64,000 nt of DNA from Alicyclobacillus sp. SO9 (GTDB taxonomy: Bacteria > Bacillota > Bacilli > Alicyclobacillales > Alicyclobacillaceae), in the NCBI RefSeq assembly GCF_016406125.1, contig NZ_CP066339.1:930001-994000 (forward strand), read 5' to 3'. The notes under the pieces were generated by a model. That model worked only from the letters and a program-made list of their open reading frames with translations. It was not told the DNA's origin and ran no database searches. A program made the position numbers and the translations under genes. Numbering within the stretch: the first letter of the stretch is position 1; every line of letters starts with the position of its first letter. Shown here one piece after another: positions 42,970 to 52,418 of this stretch.

Positions 42970-45630
42970 ATGAGCAAACAGGGACTGAAAAACCTAGATT
43001 CACTGTTAACGCAATGGACACTAGAAACGGGTAATGTCTATATTATCGATTTGAACAAAGTTGCTAATGTACTAAAAATTGACCTCCATTCTATCCCATA
43101 TTCCTCCAGGATTCTTATCGAATCTCTTTTACGTAATATTTACTTAAAAAAATACGATGATTCTTATGCTCCATTTGTTACCAAATTGGCTACAAATGAA
43201 TTGACTGATGTTCCGTTTACTCCCTCGCGAATTATTATGCAGGATTTTACTGGGGTCCCTGCACTCGTGGATCTTACAGCTATGAGGGACGAAATCCTAG
43301 AAAGAGGGGGAGATCCGACCAAGGTCAATCCGATGTTAAGAACGGATGTTGTTATTGATCACTCAATTCAGGTTGATTCATTTGGACACAAAGATTCTAT
43401 CCTCTTTAATGAAAGGATGGAATTTAAGCGGAATTACGAAAGGTATCAATTCTTGAAATGGGCAGAATCAACGTTTCAAAATGTGAAGATTTGGCCTCCT
43501 GGTTCTGGGATAATTCATCAATTAAACCTTGAACATTTGTCAACTGTTATTCAAGTTGATGATACTTCTAGGGGGGCTTTCTTGTATCCAGAGACAGTTC
43601 TGGGTACAGATAGCCATACAACGATGATTAACGCTCTTGGAGTGTTGGGATGGGGAGTGGGGGGGATTGAAGCTGAGGCAACGATGTTGGGACTTCCAGC
43701 GAATGTAAGAGTTGCTGATGTCGTTGGCGTGTATCTGGATGGACTCCTTCCCGAGCAATGCACCTCGACGGATTTAGTTCTGTATTGTACTCAAGTGTTA
43801 CGAAATGAAGATCTAACTGGATGCTTATTAGAATTCATTGGTCCTGGTACAAGAGAGTTAGATGTAACAGATCGTGCGACAATTTCTAACATGGCTCCGG
43901 AATATGGTGCCACGGTAGCGTATTTTCCTGTGGACGACTTTACCATACGATATATGTGTGACACGAACCGCTCCTCATTGGCCAGTCTGACTAAACGTTA
44001 CTTTACGTATCAAGGACTATTTAGGAGACCTGATAGTCCACTTCCTAATTACTCGAAGATTATTACGATCGACATGTCAAGAGTAACGCTCAGTGTCTCT
44101 GGTCCATATAGGCCGGAGGACCGCTTTCCCATTTCGAAACTGGGGCAATCGTTTAGGCAATCTGTCAGAACGCAAAAAAGTAAGGAAGCATTAATACCAA
44201 AACAAACAAATTCGAAGAATTTACAAGACGGGGCAGTTGTGATTGCAGCAATTAGTTCCTGTACCAACACGTCTAATCCATATTCGATGATCGCTGCGGG
44301 GTTACTCGCCAAAAACGCAGTTCAACACGGCCTTGAGGTTCCGTCTTACGTAAAAACTAGTATGGCACCAGGCTCAAGAGTAGTTACAGCATATTTAGAA
44401 AATGGGGGGCTATTAGGATATTTAGAAAAACTCGGATTTTACATAGTTGGATATGGTTGCACCACATGTTCAGGAAGCAGTGGTCCACTTGATCGAGATT
44501 TGGAAAAATTGATCAAAGAAGAAGGTATCTACACGGCTGCGGTTCTAAGTGGGAATCGTAATTTTCCAGCACGGATACATCCTACTGTTCAGGCAAATTA
44601 CCTTGCATCCCCGCCTAGTGTTGTCGCACTCGCCATTGCTGGTACTGTGAACATTGACATCTTAAAAGATCCTCTGGGGTTCAACCCGGACAATTATCCG
44701 GTGTATTTGGAAGATATTTGGCCCAAACGTAGTGAGATAACAAATATCATTCAACACCATATTTCATCGCAACTATTTGAAACGACTTATAAGTCGCTTG
44801 AAACAAAACAAGATAGGTGGAATAGTATTTTCTCTACAAAGACAATGCTGTACGAATGGGACTCTAACTCTACCTATGTGCAGAGACCTAGGCTATTTAC
44901 GGGGTCATCTGTTGCTCAAACAACAGTGCAACGAGCACGAATTCTTGCAATTCTTGGTGATGATATTACTACTGACCACATTTCTCCTGCGGGAGCTATT
45001 CTTCCATCGAGTTCGGCCGGGGAGTATCTACACTCTATGGGGATTTCAAGAAATGAATATAGTACGTTTGGTTCTCGGCGTGGCGCGCACGAAGTAATGA
45101 TCCGCGGTGTTTTCTCTAATAGTCGTTTGTTGAATAGGACAGCGAGAGGAAGGGAAGGCGGATTCACGACGCATTTTCCGTCTGGGGATCTCTTACCAAT
45201 ATACGATGCGGCTATGCGTTACAAAGAGGAAGGTGTCCCATTGGTTGTTATTGCAGGTAAACGTTATGGTAGTGGTTCATCGAGGGATTGGGCTGCAAAG
45301 GGACCGGCACTCTTAGGCGTTAAGGCAATTATCGCAGAAAGTTTTGAAAGAATTCATCGTTCCAACTTAGTGCGCATGGGAATTCTGCCACTGGAAGTTA
45401 TAAGAGATGATACATGGGATTATACAGATTTTCGTGGAACGGAATTGATATCATTTCCTACTATAGAGGGTATAGTATCGGACTCATTAATCCCAATTAT
45501 TGCAGAAAAAAGTGATGGTCGAATTGTCAAATTGTCCGCACGAGTGCGTGTGGAATCTTCTGACGAATACACGTATTACATGAATGGAGGGATATTGCCT
45601 CACTGTTTAAACGTTCTTACAGAAACCTAA
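42970..45630 (+). CDS. Aconitase (AcnA-like) within the biosynthetic cluster
   Basis: The start is ATG 42970 after AGGAGGATGTTTC. The 886-residue length is that of bacterial AcnA. The [4Fe-4S] ligands are in ISSCTNTSNP and GCTTCSG; other marks are GTDSHTTMINALGVLGWGVGG, GDDITTDHISPAG and YGSGSSRDWAAKG. It isomerises citrate-like tricarboxylates by dehydration and rehydration. Sitting in a co-directional cluster with a carrier-fused citrate synthase it is more probably a pathway-specific aconitase than the housekeeping one, though its specificity cannot be read. Confidence 0.92.
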   Translation: MSKQGLKNLDSLLTQWTLETGNVYIIDLNKVANVLKIDLHSIPYSSRILIESLLRNIYLKKYDDSYAPFVTKLATNELTDVPFTPSRIIMQDFTGVPALVDLTAMRDEILERGGDPTKVNPMLRTDVVIDHSIQVDSFGHKDSILFNERMEFKRNYERYQFLKWAESTFQNVKIWPPGSGIIHQLNLEHLSTVIQVDDTSRGAFLYPETVLGTDSHTTMINALGVLGWGVGGIEAEATMLGLPANVRVADVVGVYLDGLLPEQCTSTDLVLYCTQVLRNEDLTGCLLEFIGPGTRELDVTDRATISNMAPEYGATVAYFPVDDFTIRYMCDTNRSSLASLTKRYFTYQGLFRRPDSPLPNYSKIITIDMSRVTLSVSGPYRPEDRFPISKLGQSFRQSVRTQKSKEALIPKQTNSKNLQDGAVVIAAISSCTNTSNPYSMIAAGLLAKNAVQHGLEVPSYVKTSMAPGSRVVTAYLENGGLLGYLEKLGFYIVGYGCTTCSGSSGPLDRDLEKLIKEEGIYTAAVLSGNRNFPARIHPTVQANYLASPPSVVALAIAGTVNIDILKDPLGFNPDNYPVYLEDIWPKRSEITNIIQHHISSQLFETTYKSLETKQDRWNSIFSTKTMLYEWDSNSTYVQRPRLFTGSSVAQTTVQRARILAILGDDITTDHISPAGAILPSSSAGEYLHSMGISRNEYSTFGSRRGAHEVMIRGVFSNSRLLNRTARGREGGFTTHFPSGDLLPIYDAAMRYKEEGVPLVVIAGKRYGSGSSRDWAAKGPALLGVKAIIAESFERIHRSNLVRMGILPLEVIRDDTWDYTDFRGTELISFPTIEGIVSDSLIPIIAEKSDGRIVKLSARVRVESSDEYTYYMNGGILPHCLNVLTET

Positions 45631-45732
45631 TCATCTGACCGCTAGGCTTAGTGCAAGAAAATGATTAGTATTCCATTCGCATGCCTAGTACCAACACCCC
45701 GAGATCTCCAGAGAAAGAAGGCGTGAACAATA

Positions 45733-47214
45733 ATGTCAGTGATAAACGAGCAGAAGAAATCACTTAAGTTACTTGAGTCAATTGGGCTTTTCAGCGGAGA
45801 ATTTGGTTTGCCAAAGTTGAACACTGAAAGAATAGAGGAATTTGCGACTAGAGTAAGAAGTTTTGATTGGGTGCACATGGGCAAGTCGAGTTTAAACACG
45901 GGAGCACTTATTTCGGTGCTTGAATCAGATTCTGACCTGCTACCACCTCGATCTGGCCACATTGGTAATTGGAGTGATATAGCGCATGGTCGTGCAGGAA
46001 TGATCGATTACAACAAGGCCATCTGTGCTGAGAAAAATCTGGGATATGCCTTAATATACTCATTTAACCAAACGGAAACAGACGATGTTGTTAATGGGGA
46101 TTGGATTTATCTCCCAGGATCAATTGTCGAAGGAAGCAACCGCCAGAAATTACCGCTCTACACGTGGAATGGAAGTGAATTTACTGAACGTGATCGTAAC
46201 CGCTCATATTTTACTCCATTCGTATTCACCGAGTCAAATAATAGTCTTGAATCTCTTGTTACTCTTCACTGGAAAAGAATGAGTAATCTAAAGCAATTCA
46301 ATTTCAAATTGGAAGCATCTGTTGTGTGGGAAAATAGGGAGATATTTCAGGAAATGATCAAACGACTCATAATAGAAGCCCAGAGCGCTAGCAACAAAGA
46401 ACGTGCCCTCAGTGATATCATCTCCCACGTCGCCTGTCTTGATGGACAGGTTAGCCGATGTAACATTATCAGTGACGGTACTTCTTATAAAATTGGAGGT
46501 ACTTATTTCAAAGATATTAATGAAGTTGTTAATGCCATGCTGATCCCGTTCCTTGCCACAGTAGAACCCTTGGAGTTTGCGGACCGGATTCCATATCTCC
46601 CGGATGAAGTACCTGTTATGTCGAATAACGTTGTTAGCATTATCTCCGCCATCTTCAATACTCATTATCCAAGTGGGAATGTCATCCGTGCTACTATGAC
46701 ACAACCATGTAATCCCCATTTTCACTGGGGAGCATTGGGTATGGCTGGGTATCCTCCGCTAAAAACGGGATATTTTTCCGAGAAATCATCTATAAAAAGT
46801 ACCAAGAAAATTTGTAACACCCTTGTTAATTCATTTATGTCTGTAGATCCGATTTACTTTGTACTAATGCCAGCGTCTATATTCACAATTTGTCCCACTA
46901 CAGAACACAAGCACGATGTGGACTTAGTTGAAGACATGTTGAAAACTGTATTAACTAAAACCGATTGTCATGCTGAAACCGATATCTTAATGAATCAGAT
47001 CTCTTCAATAGTTTCTACTTGGATTGAGACAAATCAGAAATATCTCTCGGAATACTACATGAACCGTTTTTCTGCGAGACGCAGTGTATTGAACAAAGTT
47101 ACACTTCCTACTTTTAGTGAAACTGTTGAACCTCCGTCGTTTAGAAGGCTCTCTCTAAGGCAGAACTCAATGGTCGTGGGTGCACTTATTGAGAGTTTAA
47201 ACGAAAGAGGGTGA
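45733..47214 (+). CDS. Unrecognised 493-residue protein of the biosynthetic cluster
   Basis: The start is ATG 45733, with GAGAAAGAAGGCG about 20 bases upstream. The product is soluble with no signal or membrane helix. Conspicuous segments are GHIGNWSDIAHGRAGMIDYNKA, CNPHFHWGALGMAGYP (His/Cys-rich, possible metal or active site) and SMTQPC-type motifs. I do not recognise a family. It is not an IucA/IucC siderophore synthetase, because the HPXXK-type motifs are absent. Being flanked by pathway genes at short spacing (8 bases to the transporter), it is probably a biosynthetic enzyme. Confidence 0.7.
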   Translation: MSVINEQKKSLKLLESIGLFSGEFGLPKLNTERIEEFATRVRSFDWVHMGKSSLNTGALISVLESDSDLLPPRSGHIGNWSDIAHGRAGMIDYNKAICAEKNLGYALIYSFNQTETDDVVNGDWIYLPGSIVEGSNRQKLPLYTWNGSEFTERDRNRSYFTPFVFTESNNSLESLVTLHWKRMSNLKQFNFKLEASVVWENREIFQEMIKRLIIEAQSASNKERALSDIISHVACLDGQVSRCNIISDGTSYKIGGTYFKDINEVVNAMLIPFLATVEPLEFADRIPYLPDEVPVMSNNVVSIISAIFNTHYPSGNVIRATMTQPCNPHFHWGALGMAGYPPLKTGYFSEKSSIKSTKKICNTLVNSFMSVDPIYFVLMPASIFTICPTTEHKHDVDLVEDMLKTVLTKTDCHAETDILMNQISSIVSTWIETNQKYLSEYYMNRFSARRSVLNKVTLPTFSETVEPPSFRRLSLRQNSMVVGALIESLNERG

Positions 47215-47221
47215 TATACGT

Positions 47222-48565
47222 TTGGCTGGGAGAGGAGACCATATCTTAAGCGGATGGAGTAACTTTTGGGTTATTTGGAGCGGGCAGTTTGTTTCTATGT
47301 TTGGCTCGGGACTGACAACATTTTCGCTAGCCTTTTGGGCGTTTCATGAAACGGACAGGGCATCCTATATTGCTCTTATAACATTTTCTAAGTTTGCTAC
47401 GACGGCGATCGCAAGCCCATTTGCTGGGATTCTAGCAGATCGTTTCGACAGGAAAATTCTCATACTGTTAGGCAATTTGGGATTGATGCTTTTATCGGCG
47501 ATTATGTGCGCCCTAAGTATTGTAAACCACTTATCTTACGAAGTGGTCATTGGTATATTAGCGCTGTCAGGACTCTGTGATGCTGTCCAACTGATTTCAT
47601 TTGATTCCATAGTTTCGCTTATCGCCCCTAGTCGAAAGCATTTTTCGAAAGTGAATGCCATGATTTCACTTGCTAATAAGGCACCGCAGGTTGTAGCCCC
47701 TCTTGTGGCTTCTCTACTGCTTGGTTCTGTTGGGTTATCGCTAATCTTAATGGTGGATTCGGGAACTTTTCTGTTTTGCATAATCACATTATTACTCGCT
47801 TCGGTTCCGCAGAAACTAGAATCGCGACACAAGCTGCAATTACTAAACGAGCTAAAATTTCCTTTAAATTACATTTATAGTAATGCGGGTTTGAGAAGGA
47901 TTCAAATTATAAGTATATCCATTAATTTCCTTGTTGGATTTGCGGGTTCCGGAAGTATACTACCTGCGCTCGTCCTTGTCTATACGCACAATAATGCTGG
48001 AATTCTTGCGAGAGTTGTATCGATTGGAGGTTGTGGTGCGATCATTGGAGGAATAGTCATAGGAGCATGGGGAGGACCAAGAAAGAAGGTTCATGGTATC
48101 CTGATCGGCGTCCTAGTAAGTAGTTTGTGTGGCCGATTCCTAGTTGGAGTAGGACACACGCAATTCACATGGATACTCGGTGTTTTTGTAATCCAAATGA
48201 TGATTCCGCTCATTAATAGTTCAGATCAGGCTATATGGCAAGCAAAGGTGCCACAAGAAATTCAAGGAAAGGTGTTTTCCGCAAGGATCATTGCGGGGGA
48301 CATTTCCTATCCGCTAGGTATTTTAGTCTCGGGTTTTCTTGCTGATCACTTTTTCACGCCGTCTATGGCACAACAAGGGACTTATCTTGTAAGTATATTC
48401 GGTTGGATTGTTGGGCATGGCCCAGGTGCTGGGTTATCATTAATGTATGTTATTTCAGCCATCCTAGGGGGTGGGGTAGCAATTTGGGGGTATCTTTCGG
48501 GTGCAGTTCGAGGGATTGAGCAGAGTGAGCCAACTGTTTCTCGCGGAGTCCAAGCATTGAAATAA
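47222..48565 (+). CDS. MFS transporter, probable product exporter
   Basis: The start is TTG 47222 after GAGGGTGATA. The 447-residue product has about 12 hydrophobic helices. The loop between helices 2 and 3 reads GILADRFDRKILIL, the usual MFS motif A, and GFLADHF follows in the second half. It resembles the enterobactin exporter/macrolide efflux type of MFS proteins. Its place near the end of the cluster suggests export of, and self-protection against, the product. Confidence 0.87.
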   Translation: MAGRGDHILSGWSNFWVIWSGQFVSMFGSGLTTFSLAFWAFHETDRASYIALITFSKFATTAIASPFAGILADRFDRKILILLGNLGLMLLSAIMCALSIVNHLSYEVVIGILALSGLCDAVQLISFDSIVSLIAPSRKHFSKVNAMISLANKAPQVVAPLVASLLLGSVGLSLILMVDSGTFLFCIITLLLASVPQKLESRHKLQLLNELKFPLNYIYSNAGLRRIQIISISINFLVGFAGSGSILPALVLVYTHNNAGILARVVSIGGCGAIIGGIVIGAWGGPRKKVHGILIGVLVSSLCGRFLVGVGHTQFTWILGVFVIQMMIPLINSSDQAIWQAKVPQEIQGKVFSARIIAGDISYPLGILVSGFLADHFFTPSMAQQGTYLVSIFGWIVGHGPGAGLSLMYVISAILGGGVAIWGYLSGAVRGIEQSEPTVSRGVQALK

Positions 48566-48608
48566 TATTGTAGCATTCAAACAGAAGCACCTTAAGGAGG
48601 TAATTTCT

Positions 48609-49829
48609 GTGAGTGTTTTAATCCTTAATAGATTGCCTCATGAAGAAGCGCCTTATGAGGAATGGCTAAGGGCCAGTAACGAAGACCTGATATTGCTGAC
48701 TTCATTTGAGACTGAGAGTCAATATGATACTACTCGTTATGCTTATATGGAAGGATTTACAGACTATTATTCTAACGAGGACGTCGAAATTAGAGCAAGA
48801 GAACTATTTGAACAGTTTAGGTATCACACCGTCATTGCACTTTCCGAGTTGGATTTACTTCGTGCAGCGAAATTACGAAGTATGTTGGGTATCATTGGGC
48901 AACAGTATGAGAGTGCCCTTGCTTTTCGGAATAAGATCGTAATGAAAAATCTCGCCAGCAAAGCAGGGGTAGCAGTTCCGCCATTTACTGCGTTAGAGGG
49001 TCAAATGGATTTGTTGGAGTTCAGATCGAAGTATGGATTACCATTAGTTGTTAAGCCTATATGTGGGAGCGCGTCTGAGGAGGTGCGGGTTCTAGAGAAT
49101 GAAGAACAATTGGATTCATTTTATCGGCGTGACTTGCCACAAGGCATGGAGGTCGAAACATTTATCAGTGGCGATATGTATCATGTAGACGGATTGGTCT
49201 TAAACAATGATTTAAAGTTCATTTGGCCATCAAAGTACTTAAACGGGTGTCTTGCATTTAAAAATCAGGCCTATAGTGGTAGTTACAACCTTTCGAAAGA
49301 TCATATTCTTTTCAGACGTCTAGTTAATTTCACTAACCACCTTCTAAATGCACTCCCTCGACCAGAGACATTTGCGTTTCATGCTGAGATCTTTCATACG
49401 CCTACAGATGATTTAGTTTTATGTGAAATTGCGTCGAGAGCTGGAGGTGCCCGTCTTCGTGAAATATTCAAACAAAATTTCAACGTAGATTTAAACATGT
49501 ATACGGTATTGGGACAATGCAAAATAGATAGAACTTTAGAGATCACTCACGGAACTCTTGGTGGCTTAGTTTTGATCCATCCGAGAAGAGGAAGGGTTCG
49601 AGGAATCCCTTTAGCTCCTAGGTACTCCTGGATCACCGAGTACAAGGTATATGTGGATGAAGGGGAAATTGTTTCACCAGCAAAACTTAGTATAGATAGA
49701 ATTGCATCTCTGGTTGTACAGGGTAACAATGAATCAATGGTAAGAGATCGGTTGGAGAGAAGTGCTACGTGGTTTATGGACTCGTTGGTGTGGGAAGCCG
49801 AAATTAAGGAGAAGGATTCTATACGCTAG
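48609..49829 (+). CDS. ATP-grasp ligase, second paralogue
   Basis: The start is GTG 48609 after AAGGAGGTAATTTCT. The 406-residue product is similar to the enzyme at 37545 from start to end: MSVLILNRLPHEEAPYEEW, LDLLRAAKLRSMLGI, GLPLVVKPICGSAS, ISGDMYHVDGLV and HAEIFHTPTDDLVLCEIASRAGG. The ATP-binding Lys/Glu and metal-binding Glu are kept. Two paralogues in one cluster suggest two amide-bond steps or two amino-acid specificities. This is the last gene of the cluster. Confidence 0.87.
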   Translation: MSVLILNRLPHEEAPYEEWLRASNEDLILLTSFETESQYDTTRYAYMEGFTDYYSNEDVEIRARELFEQFRYHTVIALSELDLLRAAKLRSMLGIIGQQYESALAFRNKIVMKNLASKAGVAVPPFTALEGQMDLLEFRSKYGLPLVVKPICGSASEEVRVLENEEQLDSFYRRDLPQGMEVETFISGDMYHVDGLVLNNDLKFIWPSKYLNGCLAFKNQAYSGSYNLSKDHILFRRLVNFTNHLLNALPRPETFAFHAEIFHTPTDDLVLCEIASRAGGARLREIFKQNFNVDLNMYTVLGQCKIDRTLEITHGTLGGLVLIHPRRGRVRGIPLAPRYSWITEYKVYVDEGEIVSPAKLSIDRIASLVVQGNNESMVRDRLERSATWFMDSLVWEAEIKEKDSIR

Positions 49830-50169
49830 ATCCATAGTATGTAAACCCATTAGATGATGGGCCGATTTCCAAACGAAGTCGATTTTTCAACTGCTTCAGA
49901 GCACTGGGTGAGCAGCAATCCGGTATCAATTTTGGCGAACCTTGCACCAAATGTTTCCACTCGTTACCTCTTTTATGTAGGCGCTCTCACGAGGGTTGAG
50001 TGGTAAAGTGATCTCGGTCATAAATCTATTAAATTTTTACGTAGATGGTGCAGGTACTGCATCTTAGGGATTCAATTACTCTCGGCCCGTGAATAAGGAA
50101 ACGGCAGCGTGCACCAATTCACGAAAAGTATCGGAAAGACGATCTGATTTAGGGGCGTGCCGCTCTTCA
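49830..50169. other. Gene-free interval
   Basis: A weak hairpin CCCAT/ATGGG at 49846-49861 may terminate the cluster but has no T-run. Nothing else is recognised up to the IS66 left end. Confidence 0.35.
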
Positions 50170-50251
50170 GTAAGCGTCAAATCAACCGCACCTCGTCGAC
50201 TAGATTGTGAGGAGAGATAATAGCCTCAGACCAATTCGAGGGGTGTTTTTT

Positions 50252-50569
50252 ATGTCCAGAGAAGAAGTGCGAAATCATTGGAGAAGTCTTGTTAAGGAGT
50301 TTCGAGACAGTGGTGAGACTGCTGCGGCCTGGTGTAGGGAGCGCAACCTCGACGTGAAACAGTTCCGTCGTTGGACTCGTAAGTTCGACAAGGAAACGTT
50401 CACGAATGCTACAGCACCTGGAGTAAAGCTGGTGTCCGTTCAGGCTGAGAACTCGGTTGAGGAGACGGAACCAGCACTTGTTGTTCACGTAGGAGCAGCG
50501 TCTGTCGAAGTACATAACGGGTTCAATCCATTGTTACTCAAACAGGTTGTTCAGGCGTTGGCAGAATAA
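50252..50569 (+). CDS. tnpA: IS66 accessory protein TnpA
   Basis: The start is ATG 50252 (GAGGGG upstream); an in-frame start 15 codons earlier lies in the element end. The 105-residue product has an N-terminal helix-turn-helix typical of IS66 OrfA (NHWRSLVKEFRDSGETAAAWCRERN) and a basic FRRWTRKF. It overlaps tnpB by one base (TAATG). Confidence 0.85.
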   Translation: MSREEVRNHWRSLVKEFRDSGETAAAWCRERNLDVKQFRRWTRKFDKETFTNATAPGVKLVSVQAENSVEETEPALVVHVGAASVEVHNGFNPLLLKQVVQALAE

Positions 50570-50928
50570 TGTTTGGGGCGTTTGACCTGGAGCAACGTGT
50601 ATATCTAGCACCAGGACCTACGGACCTGAGGAGATCGATTGATGGACTTTCTGTCCTGGTAAAAGAAGTGCTGGAGCTCGACCCGTTCTCGCCGTGCCTC
50701 TTTGTCTTTTGTAACAGAAATCGGGATAAGTTAAAGGTCTTGCACTGGAGCCACAATGGGTTCTGGCTCCACTACCGCAGGCTGGAGAAGGGACGGTTTC
50801 AGTGGCCGGATGCCTCTCACACGGGACCCATTGTCATGGGTCAGCGAGAGCTTCGATGGTTGCTGGACGGACTGTCGTTACAGCAGAAAAAGGCACATCC
50901 AAAAGTCACTGCAAGGACCATCATTTAG
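50569..50928 (+). CDS. tnpB: IS66 accessory protein TnpB
   Basis: The start is ATG 50569, overlapping the tnpA stop. The 119-residue product is a full IS66 Orf2: VYLAPGPTDLRRSIDGL, LFVFCNRNRDKLKVLHW and GFWLHYRRLEKGRFQWP are standard segments of the family. It is needed with TnpA and TnpC for movement. Confidence 0.92.
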   Translation: MFGAFDLEQRVYLAPGPTDLRRSIDGLSVLVKEVLELDPFSPCLFVFCNRNRDKLKVLHWSHNGFWLHYRRLEKGRFQWPDASHTGPIVMGQRELRWLLDGLSLQQKKAHPKVTARTII

Positions 50929-50996
50929 CCAGAGAAAAAGCATGAAAACCCCTGTCACAACAAGGGTTTCCGGAGTTTTTGTCGAATATATATACC

Positions 50997-52349
50997 ATGA
51001 ACAAATCACCAGATTTGACCGCAGAAGAGACTGCTGCACTGCAGCAAGAGAATACAACACTGAAGTACAAAAACGACGAATTGCAGTCCAAGGTGGAGTG
51101 GCTGGAAGAGAAACTTCGTTTGGCTCAACATAAGCGTTTTGGCGCCTCCAGCGAACGCACCGACCTGGATTCCTTGCAGACTCGGCTATTCAACGAAGCG
51201 GAAGCACAGGCAGACCTTGAAGCCGAGCCTGCCGTCGAAGAATCCGAGGAAACCGTTACTTACCAACGAAAAAAGAAACAACCCCGCCAGTGGGACGAAC
51301 TTCTAAAGGACTTTCCGGTAGAACGGATTGAATACCGTCTGCCTGAGGCAGAACAGGTCTGCTCCTGCTGTGGCGGTCCCATGCATGAAATGAGTGAAGA
51401 CACCCGACGGGAAGTAAAGATCATTCCTGCTCAGGTGAAAGTGGTAGAGCATGTACAATACATCTATGGTTGCCGCCACTGTGAACATAACGAAATTCAT
51501 ACACCCATCGTGAAAGCACCGATGCCAAAACTGGCGATTGCGAAAAGTTGGGCGTCTCCATCGGCACTGGCCTACATCCTGGATAAGAAATACGTACAGG
51601 GCATGCCATTGTATCGCCTGGAGCAACAGTTCGAGCGTCAGAAAATCCCACTATCCCGGCAGACGATGGCCAACTGGGTTCTGTATGGAGCGAATCAATG
51701 GTTGACCAAAATCTACGAGCACATGCATGAAGAGTTACTGAGCAGAAAGTACCTTCACGCAGATGAGAGCACGATTCAAGTGTTACATGAAGCTGGGAGA
51801 GCTGCAGAGAGTAAGTCCTACATGTGGCTATACCGCAGTGGACGGGACGGACCACCTATTGTTCTCTACGAGTACCAGGAAACACGTAGCCGAGAACATC
51901 CAAAGAGCTTCCTAGCAGGGTTTCATGGATACCTTCATGTGGATGGGTATGCGGGATACAACGATATTCCCGATGTGAAACTGTCGGGTTGCCTGAGTCA
52001 TGCACGGCGCAAATTTGACGAGGCATTAAAAGCCTTGCCTACAGCCAAACGCAAAGGTCCAACAGCTGCCAAAGAGGGATTGGACTTCTGCAATAAACTG
52101 TTCAAGATCAAACGGGGATTGAAGGATGCTAGCGTAGACAAACGGTACGAGGAGCGGCAGAAACAAAGTCGCCCTGTCCTCGACGCTTTTTCGGTATGGC
52201 TTCATACCCAGAAAGACAATGTACTCCCCAAGAGTGCCTTGGGCGAGGCGGTAAACTATTGCCTGAACCAATGGGAGAAGCTCGTAAGATTCTTGGAAGA
52301 TGGGAATCTGGAGATAGATAACAACCGTGCGTTATCCACAGGAATATAA
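50997..52349 (+). pseudogene. tnpC: IS66 transposase TnpC, C-terminally truncated
   Basis: The start is ATG 50997. It has an N-terminal coiled-coil/leucine-zipper ([21 protein letters not shown]), a zinc-finger-like segment (CSCCGGPM...CRHC) and a DDE core with [13 protein letters not shown] and [12 protein letters not shown]. The frame ends [12 protein letters not shown] where intact IS66 enzymes continue NNRAERSIKPFVIGRKN and hold the final catalytic Glu region; only about the last 45 residues are lost. Probably inactive. Confidence 0.88.
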
Positions 52350-52350
52350 A

Positions 52351-52410
52351 ATCCTCAGGACCTATTGAGACTCCCGATCGTTAGTGGGATTGCTGTTTAA
52401 ATCCTGAGGA
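52351..52410. repeat. Short inverted repeat beside the recombinase gene
   Basis: ATCCTCAGGA (52351-52360) and TCCTGAGGAT (52401-52410) are a perfect 10-bp pair around 40 bases, followed by TATGTTTTT. It may be an element end, a recombination site of the neighbouring tyrosine recombinase, or a terminator. Confidence 0.4.
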
Positions 52411-52418
52411 TTATGTTT

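Larger units (their letters stand above)
50170..52349 (+). mobile_element. IS66-family element, right end missing
   Basis: The left end GTAAGCGTCAAATCAACC (from 50170) is the typical IS66 terminal sequence. It is followed by the three IS66 genes in order. Homology stops inside the transposase C-terminus at about 52335; no matching right repeat follows. A fragment of a close relative's right part lies at 63820-63960. Confidence 0.88.

Noticed and set aside
38828..45630. Reading the citrate synthase and aconitase as ordinary TCA-cycle genes
   Set aside because: The carrier fusion and the surrounding ligases, adenylation enzyme and exporter point to secondary metabolism.
45733..47214. IucA/IucC-type siderophore synthetase
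   Set aside because: Length and citrate context suggested it, but the ATP-binding signature motifs of that family are not present.
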